A stretch of DNA of 64,000 bases, from the NCBI RefSeq assembly GCF_001692445.1, contig NZ_MAQA01000004.1:62001-126000 (forward strand). The letters are read 5' to 3'. Source of the stretch: Oerskovia enterophila (GTDB lineage: Bacteria; Actinomycetota; Actinomycetes; Actinomycetales; Cellulomonadaceae). Below, piece after piece: positions 41,522 to 49,498 of the stretch (positions within the stretch are counted from its first letter, which is position 1; the number at the start of each line of letters is the position of its first letter). Made by a program: the position numbers and the translations under genes. The notes below the pieces were generated by a model that had not been told where the DNA came from, did not search any database, and was given only the letters and a program-made list of their open reading frames with translations.

Positions 41522-42652
41522 TCAGGCCCTGGAGCGGGTGGAATTCTCGGACAGCCAGGCGACGATCGGCGCGGTCGTGCGTTCCCACGGCAGCTGGTCC
41601 ATCGCCCAGCGGTAGGTCCGCCGACCCTCGTCGTCGGCGAGCGCGGGGTCCGGACCCAGCCGCTCGACGAGCCAGGCGACCCACTCGTCGGTGTCGTTCG
41701 TGACGCGCGCCGGGGAGCCCAGGTGCGCGCTCGCACCGTCGGTCGTGGCGATCACGGGGCGCCCTGTCGCGAGGGCCTCGCCGAACTTGACCGGGGCGCC
41801 GACCCCCGCGCGCACGGGGACCCCGACCACGCGCGAGACCGCCGTGAGGTCGGTCAGCGCGGGGACGCGACCGAGCCCGCGGAAGCCCTCGATCTCGGCG
41901 AACCGCGCGGGGGTGCCGCTCCCCGCGACGTGCCACTCGGCGTCGGGCACGGCCTCGCGGACGCGGGGCCACACGTCCTTGGCGAACCACGCGATCCCGG
42001 CGGTGTTCGGGGTCCAGGACCAGTTGCCGAACATCCCGACGACGGGTCCCGGCACGGCGGCGGGGGGTGGCGGCCACTCGGACTCGTCGATCCCGTGCGG
42101 CGCGACGATCCGCCGCGCGGTCCCACCGTCCGGCAGGCGGTCGAGCTCGGCGGGCGAGCAGACGGAGACGGCCGACGCGTCGTGCAGGACGCGGTCCTCG
42201 ATCCGGCGGAACGTGGCGGCCTCACGCGTCCTGCCGTACCGGGACAGCCAGGGGCTCATGACGTTGTGGACGTCGACGAGGACGGGGACGCCGAGCCGGC
42301 GCCCGGCCCCGCGCAGCAGCGCCCAGGACTCGAGGTGGGCCACGATCACGTGGTCGTACCGGCCCGAGCGCGCACGACGGCGCGCCAGGAAGTAGCGGGT
42401 CGGGTGGGGGAGGCGCTTGTGGAGGAACGGCGCGAAGCGCTCGACGGTCGCGATCTCCCGCAGGGTCGTGTCGTCCTGGTCCCCGGCGAGGGTCAGGACG
42501 TGGACGGACCATCCCGCGCGGACCAGGGCACGGATCTGGAAGTACTGGCGTCGTTGGCCGCCCTGACCGTCGCGGTCGGGGGTCTCGTTGCTCAGCCACA
42601 GGACCGATCCGCCTGAGGGCGCACGGGCGACGTCGGGCAGGTCCGTGTCCAT
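41522..42652 (-). CDS. Glycosyltransferase (GT4-like)
   Basis: GT-B protein of 376 residues. The N-terminus SVLWLSNETPDRDGQGGQRRQYFQIRAL resembles the start of sugar transferases that use long acceptors. VLVDVHNVMSPWLSRYGR follows, then VVGMFGNWSWTPNTAGIAWFAKDVWP and a donor-site region KFGEALATGRPVIATTDGA. It stands upstream of the ABC exporter, 119 bases from its start. Minus-strand TACGCT (42664-42659) ends six bases before the ATG, so translation is probably leaderless. Confidence 0.85.
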   Translation of the reverse strand: MDTDLPDVARAPSGGSVLWLSNETPDRDGQGGQRRQYFQIRALVRAGWSVHVLTLAGDQDDTTLREIATVERFAPFLHKRLPHPTRYFLARRRARSGRYDHVIVAHLESWALLRGAGRRLGVPVLVDVHNVMSPWLSRYGRTREAATFRRIEDRVLHDASAVSVCSPAELDRLPDGGTARRIVAPHGIDESEWPPPPAAVPGPVVGMFGNWSWTPNTAGIAWFAKDVWPRVREAVPDAEWHVAGSGTPARFAEIEGFRGLGRVPALTDLTAVSRVVGVPVRAGVGAPVKFGEALATGRPVIATTDGASAHLGSPARVTNDTDEWVAWLVERLGPDPALADDEGRRTYRWAMDQLPWERTTAPIVAWLSENSTRSRA

Positions 42653-42658
42653 GCGGTC

Positions 42659-42664
42659 AGCGTA
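42659..42664 (-). promoter_or_regulatory. -10-like hexamer for the leftward glycosyltransferase at 42652
   Basis: Minus-strand TACGCT (42664-42659), six bases before the ATG. No Shine-Dalgarno. The start lies back to back with the GGGTGAA-box promoter of the rightward glycoside hydrolase. Confidence 0.4.
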
Positions 42665-42699
42665 GGGGATGGTCCGGGCGGTCGACCCTGCGCCCGAGG

Positions 42700-42752
42700 G
42701 GGTGAAATGTGTCCCCCGGGGCCTCTGGGGCGGCAGGGACCCGACGTACGAT
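42700..42752 (+). promoter_or_regulatory. GGGTGAA-box promoter of the glycoside hydrolase gene
   Basis: GGGTGAAATGTGTCCCCC starts at 42700; TACGAT (42747-42752) follows the seven-base box after 40 bases as a -10-like hexamer. Predicted leader is about 36 bases with a GGGAG ribosome site before the GTG at 42795. Confidence 0.45.
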
Positions 42753-42794
42753 CGACCCTTGGCCCACCTTTCCGGGCCCGACGGGAGCACCGAC

Positions 42795-45700
42795 GTGACC
42801 GACCCGCCAGAGCCGAGCGAGCGCCCCACCCCCTGGTACCGACGACGCCGGTCCTGGGTGGTCGGTGTCGCGGGGACGGTCGTGGTCGCCACGGCGGCCG
42901 TGCTGGTCGTCCGCGCGGTCGGCGACGGAGCAGCCGCGGACCCCGGGACGTCCGGTCCGCCCATGCCCACGGTCGTCAGCGCGAGCGAGCCGGGGGCGGC
43001 CCCGGTGTGCGGGTTCCCGGTGGTCGACAAGATCACGCACGACGGGGTCGACCCGGCCGAGCTCGGTGGGCGCCGGGACGTCGTCGACGACGTCGCGACC
43101 CTGACGGACGGCACCGTCCTCTCGATGCGGGTCCGCGACGGGCTCGCCTATGTCCTGGAGTGGGACCGGTCGAGCGCCTACCGCGTGACCCGCTACGACG
43201 TGACGACAGGTGAGGCGAAGGGCACGACGGACTTCGAGCTGCAGCTCGACGAGGGCAACGAGGCGTTCAGCCCCGAGCAGTTCGAGGTCGACGCCGACGG
43301 CGGGATCTACTTCCTCGACACGCTCATGCAGCGCCGCGACCTGGTCCGCTTCGAGCCCGACGGCACCCGGTCCTGGACGACGCACCTGCCCGAGGGCGAC
43401 CAGACCGAGGGTGGGGTCCTCGACCTGTACGGCATGGCGATGTGGGACGACCTCGACGGCCGGCCCGTGATCGGCGTGCACGAGACCGAGCAGACCCTGC
43501 ACCTCGTAGGGACCGACGGGAAGATCGTCGGCACCCGGGACGACTTCCCGGGCCAGGTGCTGGGGCAGCTCCCGGACGGCGGGCTGGTGCTCGAGTCGTC
43601 GGGGAAGTCGGACGCGGGGGCCACGGACGACCTGACGGTCCTCGACCAGGACGGGGCCGAGGAGCTGCATCTCGGGGCGACCGCGAACGGCAAGTGGGCG
43701 TTCGCCAAGCCCTCGCAGCACTGGTTCGACGCCGTGGTCGGCGTCGCACCGGCCCCCGACGGCGACGGTCTCGTGGTGATCGAGGACGGCCTCGGGTTCG
43801 AGCACGTGGGCGCGGACGGCGTCCGCCGCGGCGTGTGGCCCGACGCGCGCGCCGACCTCGACGCGGACTTCACGCTTCTCGACGGCTCGCCCCTCGTGCT
43901 CGACGACGGCACGTACTACGCGCTCACGACGAGCGAGGGGGCCGTCGCGCTCACCGCTGTCACGGCCGACCGCATGGCCTACCAGCTCGGTGCGCCCGTG
44001 AAGTACAACGCGATCAATGACGGCTTCCTCTCGGTCGTGGGGGCGGGGGCCGGGCTCGTGACCGACGAGGTCTACAACTACTTCCCGCCGGGCGAGGAGC
44101 CCGCGGTCCGCCTGAGCCTCGACGACTCGTGGGGGCGCTGGAGCGACACGTACGAGCTGCGCTTCCAGGTGCGGGGAGACCCGCGGGTGTTCGACCCGGT
44201 CGTGGGCGACGAGCAGGTCGTCGACATCCCGACCGACGGCGGGGACGTGCCCGTGACGCTGCCCGCCACGCGGCCCGGGGTCTACGAGGTCGACGCGGCG
44301 CTGGTCGACCGCGAGAGCGGCGACCCGGTCTCGGGGACGTGCCTGCGCTACACGGTCGGGGCCCCCGGCGCCCCGCTCGACCTCGCCGGGCTGGCCGACG
44401 GCGCCGACTGGGGCGGGGCTTCCGTCCTGCGCGGGGTGCAGCTCGCCGACCAGCTCGGTGTGGGCAGCTTCCGCTGGCAGCTCGACTTCGGCGCGATCGT
44501 GCCCGACCCGACCGGCACCCCGAGCGCCGACGGGCTCGTCTGGGACTCGCTCCCGAGCGCAGGCGTGCCCGAGCCCGAGGAAGGGGCCGAGGCCGACCCG
44601 TTCGCCGAGCTCGCGGCTGCTGCGGCGCTCGCGGAGGCCAGCGGCGTCACGCTGACGCTGCAGCTCGGGTCCGGCGGCGAGGCCGAGCGGGCGGCGGTCG
44701 ACGCGGGCACCTGGGAGGGCTGGTCGCGCGAGATCGTCGCGGCGATCACGCAGGAAGCACCGGGGATCGTGGCCTGGCAGCCGTGGAACGAGCCCAACAA
44801 CACGGGCTTCGACGACGGCGCGCAGTACGAGGAGCAGATCGGCGCGCCTTTCGCGGCCGGGGCGCGCGCCGCGTTCCCGGGGGTCCGGATCGTCGGCGGG
44901 AACACCCTGGGCATCGTGCCCGACTGGTGGGCCGCGCTCGTCGAGGCCGGCGGGTGCGCGTCGATGGACGTCGTCGGGATCCACCCCTACACGGGCCTCA
45001 ACCGCTCGTGGGAGGAGCAGGGCTTCTCGCAGCCGGGCGACGACCTGGACGCGCTGCGCGAGGCCGTGGCCCCGTGCGGGGACCTGCCCGTCTGGGACAC
45101 CGAGTCCGGCTGGTGGTCCGACGGCGTCGCGAACTTCTGGGCGGGTGGCTCGGACGTCGCACGCAAGCTGCTCTGGTACGGGTCCGAGGGGATCGACGAG
45201 TGGACGTACTTCTTCTCCGAGGGTGGCTTCGGGGAGTCTGGCAACTCGTGGTCGCTCGTCCAGTACGGCAGCTACGTCAAGCCGTCCGGGGCGGCGTTCG
45301 CCGCGACCTCGGCGCTGCTCGCCCCCTACGGGTCGCCCACGTTCGTCGAGACGGGCGCGCCCGGCACGTTCGCGGCCTCGGCCGTGGGACCGACGGGCGA
45401 GCAGCTGCTCGCGGTCTGGGGCGACGACCTGTCGACCACGCTGCGCGTCACGGCCGACGGCGGCCCGGGCACGCTGCGGATGGTCGACCAGTACGGGGCC
45501 GAGACGAGGATCGAGGTCGGCCCGGACGGTGCCGACCTCCCGGTCACGGGAGCGCCCGTCTTCCTCGTCGGTGCGCCGGGCCAGGCACTCGCGGTCGAGG
45601 CCATCCAGCCGTTCGGCCCGGACCTCCTGGCCGGCCGGCCTGTCACGGCGACCTCGACCCACGAGGAGGCCGACGCCCAGGTCGTGACCTCGGGGACGTT

Positions 45701-46136
45701 CGACGTCCGCGACCCGTGGAGATCCGGGCGCCTCGCGGACGACGTCGTCGACGAGAACCCCTCGGTGACCGTGACGACCGACGGGCCGCAGACGATCGAC
45801 CGGATCGGCGTCGCCACGGCAGGGATCCGGTGCTGCAGCATGGGGCTGCGGGACTACACCGTCTCGGTCCAGCTGCCCGACGGCACGTGGCAGGACGTCG
45901 TCGAGCAGGAGGACCAGTTCTCCGACCGGGTCGCGGTGTTCGAGATCGACCCGGTCGAGGTCACCGCGGTGCGCGTCTCGGTGCCCATGACGACCGAGCG
46001 GGGCGTGCCCGTGCTCGCGGCGAACTACTCGGGCGTGGTGGGCGGGCTGCACCCGTCGTTCCTGCCGCTCGCCACTGAGAGCGCGTACGTCGCGACCGTG
46101 AGCGCGCTCCAGGCCTGGGGGCCCGGGGGAGCCTGA
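42795..46136 (+). CDS. Membrane-anchored glycoside hydrolase (clan A-like TIM barrel) with propeller-like and discoidin-like domains
   Basis: Protein of 1113 residues. A short cytoplasmic basic segment and a membrane helix (about 19-39) anchor it outside. Residues of about 60-430 look like a beta-propeller (repeated LDG/DGLV blades). After a beta domain, a TIM-barrel glycosidase follows: WNEPNN puts the acid/base at Glu666 and TESGWW the nucleophile at Glu770, the clan GH-A spacing. A C-terminal region from about 935 (SVTVTTDGPQTIDRIGVATAG, YTVSVQLPDGTWQDVV) resembles a discoidin/F5-8 carbohydrate-binding domain. It may trim or edit the EPS at the surface. The GTG start has GGGAG seven bases upstream. 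The exact GH family is not assignable by eye. Confidence 0.78.
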   Translation: MTDPPEPSERPTPWYRRRRSWVVGVAGTVVVATAAVLVVRAVGDGAAADPGTSGPPMPTVVSASEPGAAPVCGFPVVDKITHDGVDPAELGGRRDVVDDVATLTDGTVLSMRVRDGLAYVLEWDRSSAYRVTRYDVTTGEAKGTTDFELQLDEGNEAFSPEQFEVDADGGIYFLDTLMQRRDLVRFEPDGTRSWTTHLPEGDQTEGGVLDLYGMAMWDDLDGRPVIGVHETEQTLHLVGTDGKIVGTRDDFPGQVLGQLPDGGLVLESSGKSDAGATDDLTVLDQDGAEELHLGATANGKWAFAKPSQHWFDAVVGVAPAPDGDGLVVIEDGLGFEHVGADGVRRGVWPDARADLDADFTLLDGSPLVLDDGTYYALTTSEGAVALTAVTADRMAYQLGAPVKYNAINDGFLSVVGAGAGLVTDEVYNYFPPGEEPAVRLSLDDSWGRWSDTYELRFQVRGDPRVFDPVVGDEQVVDIPTDGGDVPVTLPATRPGVYEVDAALVDRESGDPVSGTCLRYTVGAPGAPLDLAGLADGADWGGASVLRGVQLADQLGVGSFRWQLDFGAIVPDPTGTPSADGLVWDSLPSAGVPEPEEGAEADPFAELAAAAALAEASGVTLTLQLGSGGEAERAAVDAGTWEGWSREIVAAITQEAPGIVAWQPWNEPNNTGFDDGAQYEEQIGAPFAAGARAAFPGVRIVGGNTLGIVPDWWAALVEAGGCASMDVVGIHPYTGLNRSWEEQGFSQPGDDLDALREAVAPCGDLPVWDTESGWWSDGVANFWAGGSDVARKLLWYGSEGIDEWTYFFSEGGFGESGNSWSLVQYGSYVKPSGAAFAATSALLAPYGSPTFVETGAPGTFAASAVGPTGEQLLAVWGDDLSTTLRVTADGGPGTLRMVDQYGAETRIEVGPDGADLPVTGAPVFLVGAPGQALAVEAIQPFGPDLLAGRPVTATSTHEEADAQVVTSGTFDVRDPWRSGRLADDVVDENPSVTVTTDGPQTIDRIGVATAGIRCCSMGLRDYTVSVQLPDGTWQDVVEQEDQFSDRVAVFEIDPVEVTAVRVSVPMTTERGVPVLAANYSGVVGGLHPSFLPLATESAYVATVSALQAWGPGGA

Positions 46137-46142
46137 ACCGCG

Positions 46143-47246
46143 TCAGCGCGCGGCCACGCTCCGCCACACGGCCGCGTGCTGCGCCGCGCTGCGCTCCCAC
46201 GTGAAGTCGGCCGAGCGGACCCGGCCGCGCTCGACCATGGCCGCGACCTCAGGGTCGTCCGAGAGCACGAACAGGGTCGCCTGGGCGATCTCGTCGGGCG
46301 TCGGGTCCACGAGCAGTCCCCCGTCGCCCACGACCTCGGGCAGCGAGCTCGTGCGGGCCGCGACCACGGGCACCCCCGCGGCCATGCCCTCGAGCGCGGG
46401 CAGACCGAAGCCCTCGTAGTGCGAGGGGACCACGACGACGGCGGCGCCCGCGACCAGGCCGGGCATGACGTCGTCGGGCAGGCGACCCACGAGGCGTGTG
46501 CCCGCCAGCGCACCGAAGAGCGCGTCGCGCCGCGCGTTGCGCGGGCCGCTCATGACGAGCGTCAGGTCCGGGCGCGCGCTGTGGATCAAGGGCCATGCCG
46601 CGGCGAGGCTCTCGAGGTTCTTGCGCCGCGAGGCGCCCCCCGCGTGCAGCACGTACGGACCGGTGATGCCCAGGGCCTCGAGCGCCGCCGCGTCGAGCGG
46701 CGGGGTACGGAAGTAGCGCTCGTCGACCCCGTTGTAGGCGACGTGCGGACGCTCGACGCCGAGCAGCTCGGCGATCTCGTCGGCGCTGAACTCGGAGACG
46801 GTGACGACGGCCGCCGCGCGCCGGGCCTCCTCGGCGGCCGCACGCACAGGCCGGGACTCGTCGTCGAACCGCCAGGACACGACGTCCTGGATGGTCACGA
46901 CGTCGCGCGTCGGGTGCGGGGGCAGCTCGAGCCCGACGCGGTGCACGACGGCGCCGCGCGGGTAGACGACCCGGCCTGCGGCCCTGCGGAGCGCGGGCGA
47001 GGCGGTACCGAGGCGGGAGAGGGGGAGGCGGAGCGTGCCCGGCAGGGGCGAGCGCAGCGAGCGGGCGACGGTGCGCTTCACGGTCCAGTCCCCGGCCCGT
47101 GCGGGAGCCTGCGACGCGGTGGGTGAAACCGTGTCCCCGGGGGGTGCGGAGAGGGCTCGGGCCGCCCGGGTGGCGACCTCCTCCTGATAAACTTGCGCGC
47201 CCATGGGCACCTCAACCGCGACGGTCGCGATCACCAGCTGCGGCAT
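46143..47246 (-). CDS. Glycosyltransferase family 4
   Basis: GT-B glycosyltransferase of 367 residues. PQLVIATVAVEVPMGAQVYQEEVATRAARA supplies the first strand and helix of the acceptor domain, which is why I prefer the ATG at 47246 to the one at 47204, although the latter has a better GAGGTG ribosome site. VVTIQDVVSWRFD, VVTVSEFSADEIAELL, YVLHAGGASRRKNLESLAAAW and PSHYEGFGLPALEGMAAGVPVVAA follow. Minus-strand TAGAGT (47290-47285) is a possible -10. It ends six bases from the stop of the glycoside hydrolase gene, tail to tail. Confidence 0.86.
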   Translation of the reverse strand: MPQLVIATVAVEVPMGAQVYQEEVATRAARALSAPPGDTVSPTASQAPARAGDWTVKRTVARSLRSPLPGTLRLPLSRLGTASPALRRAAGRVVYPRGAVVHRVGLELPPHPTRDVVTIQDVVSWRFDDESRPVRAAAEEARRAAAVVTVSEFSADEIAELLGVERPHVAYNGVDERYFRTPPLDAAALEALGITGPYVLHAGGASRRKNLESLAAAWPLIHSARPDLTLVMSGPRNARRDALFGALAGTRLVGRLPDDVMPGLVAGAAVVVVPSHYEGFGLPALEGMAAGVPVVAARTSSLPEVVGDGGLLVDPTPDEIAQATLFVLSDDPEVAAMVERGRVRSADFTWERSAAQHAAVWRSVAAR

Positions 47247-47330
47247 GCGGGGAGTCCGTTCTCTCGCAGGTCGGGAAGTGGCCCACTCTAGCCCTGCGCG
47301 GCCGCCGGGCCCCGGCCCTGAGAGGGCGAA

Positions 47331-48551
47331 ATGAGTCCCCGGACCGCGCTCGTCACGAGCTCCTACGCGCCCCGCACGGGCGGGGTCGAGACCCACGTCC
47401 AGCACGTCGCGCGCGTCCTCGCCGCGCGCGGCGAGACGGTCGAGGTGTGGGCCGTCGACCAGGGTGAGCACCTCGGGACCCGCGTGCTCGACGGCGTCAC
47501 GGTCCGCTACCTGCCGACGCCCCAGCCCTCGCGCGGCGCTCGCGGCGTCCTGTCCTTCGCGGTCCGCTGGCCCGCGGCCGCGTGGCGATGGTCCCGCGCG
47601 TACCGCTCGCTGCGCCCCGACGTCCTGCACGTGCAGTGCTTCGGCCCCAACGGCGTCTACGCCACGGCCCTGGGGCGCGTCACCCGCACGCCGCTCGTCG
47701 TCAGCTCGCACGGCGAGACGTTCGCCGACGACCACGACGCGCTCGGCACGTCGTGGTGGATGCGCACCTGGTTCGGCGCGGCCCTCGCGCGTGCGGACGC
47801 CGTGACGGGCTGCTCGACGATCGTCACCGAGGACCTGGCCGAGCGCTTCGGGTACGGGAGCGCCGTCGTCGTGCCGAACGGGGTGGAGCTCGGTGCGGGT
47901 CCGGCGGCAGCGGCAGCCCAGGCCGGTGGCGCGGGTCCCGCGGCCCCGGCCGACACCGGGCCGGTCGCCGGCGACGCGACCGAACCCGTGCTGCTCGCGG
48001 TCGGCCGCGTCGAGCACGTCAAGGGCTTCGACCTGCTGCTCGAGGCGTTCGCGTCGTCGGGACTCGCCGAGCGGGCCCGGCTCACGATCGCGGGCGACGG
48101 GTCGGAGCTCGCGGAGCTGCGGCGTCGCGCGCGGACGCTCGGGGTCGAGGACCGCGTGTCCTTCCCCGGGATGCTGGGACCGGACGCCGTCGCCGAGGCG
48201 CTCGCGGCGGCCACGGTCGTGGTGGTGCCGAGCCGCAAGGAGGCCGCGTCGATCGTGGTGCTCGAGGCCTGGCGGGCCGGGCGTCCCGTGGTCGGCACGG
48301 TGCTCGGAGGCCCCCGCACGCTCCTCACCGACGGCGTCGACGGCCTGCTCGTCGACCCCCGGGACGCCGCGGCGCTCGCGGGCGCGATCGGGTCGCTGCT
48401 CGACGCGCCCGACGTCGCGGCCGCGCTCGGGACCGCAGGCCGCCGCGAGGTCGAGGGCTACACCTGGGAGGCCGTCGTCGACCGGTACGACGACGTCTAC
48501 GAGCGCGTCCTGAGATCCCGGTCCGCCCGGCGAGCCCGTGCGCCGAGATAG
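47331..48551 (+). CDS. Glycosyltransferase family 4
   Basis: GT-B glycosyltransferase of 406 residues. ALVTSSYAPRTGGVETHVQHVARVL at the N-terminus, DVLHVQCFGPNGVYATAL, VVSSHGETFADDHDAL, an Ala/Gly-rich insertion at about 190-215, then LLAVGRVEHVKGFDLLLEAFA and PSRKEAASIVVLEAWRAGRPVVG in the donor domain. The ATG is preceded by GAGAGGG. It diverges from the glycosyltransferase gene at 47246. Its stop TAG lies inside the left arm of a large palindrome shared with the convergent PAP2 gene. Confidence 0.87.
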   Translation: MSPRTALVTSSYAPRTGGVETHVQHVARVLAARGETVEVWAVDQGEHLGTRVLDGVTVRYLPTPQPSRGARGVLSFAVRWPAAAWRWSRAYRSLRPDVLHVQCFGPNGVYATALGRVTRTPLVVSSHGETFADDHDALGTSWWMRTWFGAALARADAVTGCSTIVTEDLAERFGYGSAVVVPNGVELGAGPAAAAAQAGGAGPAAPADTGPVAGDATEPVLLAVGRVEHVKGFDLLLEAFASSGLAERARLTIAGDGSELAELRRRARTLGVEDRVSFPGMLGPDAVAEALAAATVVVVPSRKEAASIVVLEAWRAGRPVVGTVLGGPRTLLTDGVDGLLVDPRDAAALAGAIGSLLDAPDVAAALGTAGRREVEGYTWEAVVDRYDDVYERVLRSRSARRARAPR

Positions 48552-48605
48552 AACCTCCTGCGCGAGGTAGAGCTCAGCGGGTACTACCTCGACGCAGGAG
48601 GTTCT
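48550..48605. repeat. large palindromic element between convergent genes
   Basis: The 21-base arm at 48550-48570 (AGAACCTCCTGCGCGAGGTAG read in two parts) pairs with 48584-48605 with one bulged A, around a 13-base loop. A further copy of CTACCTCG occurs at 48604-48611. The element supplies the stop codons of both flanking genes and the last seven codons of the PAP2 gene. It can serve as a bidirectional terminator. The AGAACCTCC/GGAGGTTCT ends look more like a dispersed intergenic repeat than an ordinary terminator. Confidence 0.7.
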
Positions 48606-49249
48606 ACCTCGCGAGCCACGCGCCGGCGCTGCGTGAGCGCGAGCACCAGGCACGTGAGCGCCCCCACGAGCGTGAGGGACGCGACGACGTCGCTCGGGCG
48701 GTGCGCGTGCTCGAGCAGCGAGGCGACGCACGCCACGAGGCTCACGACCACGGCCCACGCCACGAGAGCCCCCGAGCGGCGCGGCCAGAGGAACACGACC
48801 GCGACGCACAGCGCGGCGGTCACCGCGACGTGCCCCGAGGGCAGCGTGTTCTGGGGATAGGCCAGATCGGCGAGGTCCGGCCGGTCGAGCGCGACGTCGC
48901 GGAGCCAGCGTGCGAGCGGGACCGTGACGGCCACGACGGCCACGGCACGCACCACGTCCTTCCACCGACGGGCCCGCAGCGCGAGGACCCCGAGGACCGC
49001 GCACACGACCCCGAGCGCGACGGGCAGGGCCGGTCGCAGGACCTGCGCGAACGACCCGAGGAACGGGTTGAGCTGCTGCCACGAGACGAACGCGCCGTTG
49101 TCGATCTGCTGCCCTGAGAGCGTGCGGACGGTCACGACGTACGTCGCGGCGAACACGGCCCCGAGCGCCACGGCTGCTGCGAGCAGGAGCGGGACGCGGG
49201 CCGACCGCCCTGGGCGGGCGTCGACGTCGTGCAGCTCGTCCGTGGTCAC
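48584..49249 (-). CDS. PAP2 family phosphatase (membrane)
   Basis: Membrane phosphatase of 221 residues with five or six segments. Motif 1 is degenerate (LRDVALDRP at about 116-124), motif 2 is PSGH (137-140), motif 3 HxxxD at His183 and Asp187 (EHAHRPSD). PAP2 enzymes remove phosphate from lipid carriers such as undecaprenyl pyrophosphate. Recycling the glycan carrier would fit the cluster, but this is inference. The GTG at 49249 has an AAGG site. The last residues are encoded by the palindrome at 48584-48605. Confidence 0.8.
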   Translation of the reverse strand: MTTDELHDVDARPGRSARVPLLLAAAVALGAVFAATYVVTVRTLSGQQIDNGAFVSWQQLNPFLGSFAQVLRPALPVALGVVCAVLGVLALRARRWKDVVRAVAVVAVTVPLARWLRDVALDRPDLADLAYPQNTLPSGHVAVTAALCVAVVFLWPRRSGALVAWAVVVSLVACVASLLEHAHRPSDVVASLTLVGALTCLVLALTQRRRVAREVEPPASR

Positions 49250-49372
49250 GGCAGGCCTTCCTGGGAGTGCGTCGGGCGGCGGCTGGGGAGCGCCTGACGA
49301 GTGCCTGATCGAGCGCTCGCGGCCACTACGGGAACTGTCGGACGACGACGGCGCGGCATGGGGAATCCGGCC

Positions 49373-49424
49373 GGGTGAAATCAGTGCTCCCACTGTGGCC
49401 CCGGCGTCGTTCGGTGTCTACCGT
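49373..49424 (+). promoter_or_regulatory. GGGTGAA-box promoter of the GNAT pair
   Basis: GGGTGAAATCAGTGCTCCCAC starts at 49373 (first twenty bases described); TACCGT (49419-49424) follows the seven-base box after 39 bases. The predicted leader is about 68 bases, with GAGGG before the ATG at 49499. Confidence 0.4.
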
Positions 49425-49498
49425 CGTACTGCAGATGCCCCGGGCACCGATCTCGCGAGGTCCAGGGAAAGCGATCGCCGGACGACAGAGGGTCCTTC

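Noticed and set aside
42657-46052. Antisense open frame of 1131 codons opposite the glycoside hydrolase
   Set aside because: Composition is typical of a shadow frame (Arg/Val/Asp/His-rich, no motifs). The sense strand carries the catalytic motifs and membrane anchor.
47121-47138. GGGTGAAA followed by GTGTCCCC, very like the box at 42700
   Set aside because: It lies inside the coding region of the glycosyltransferase at 47246 and has no -10 at the expected distance, so it was not counted among the promoter boxes. It would regain interest if that gene starts further downstream.
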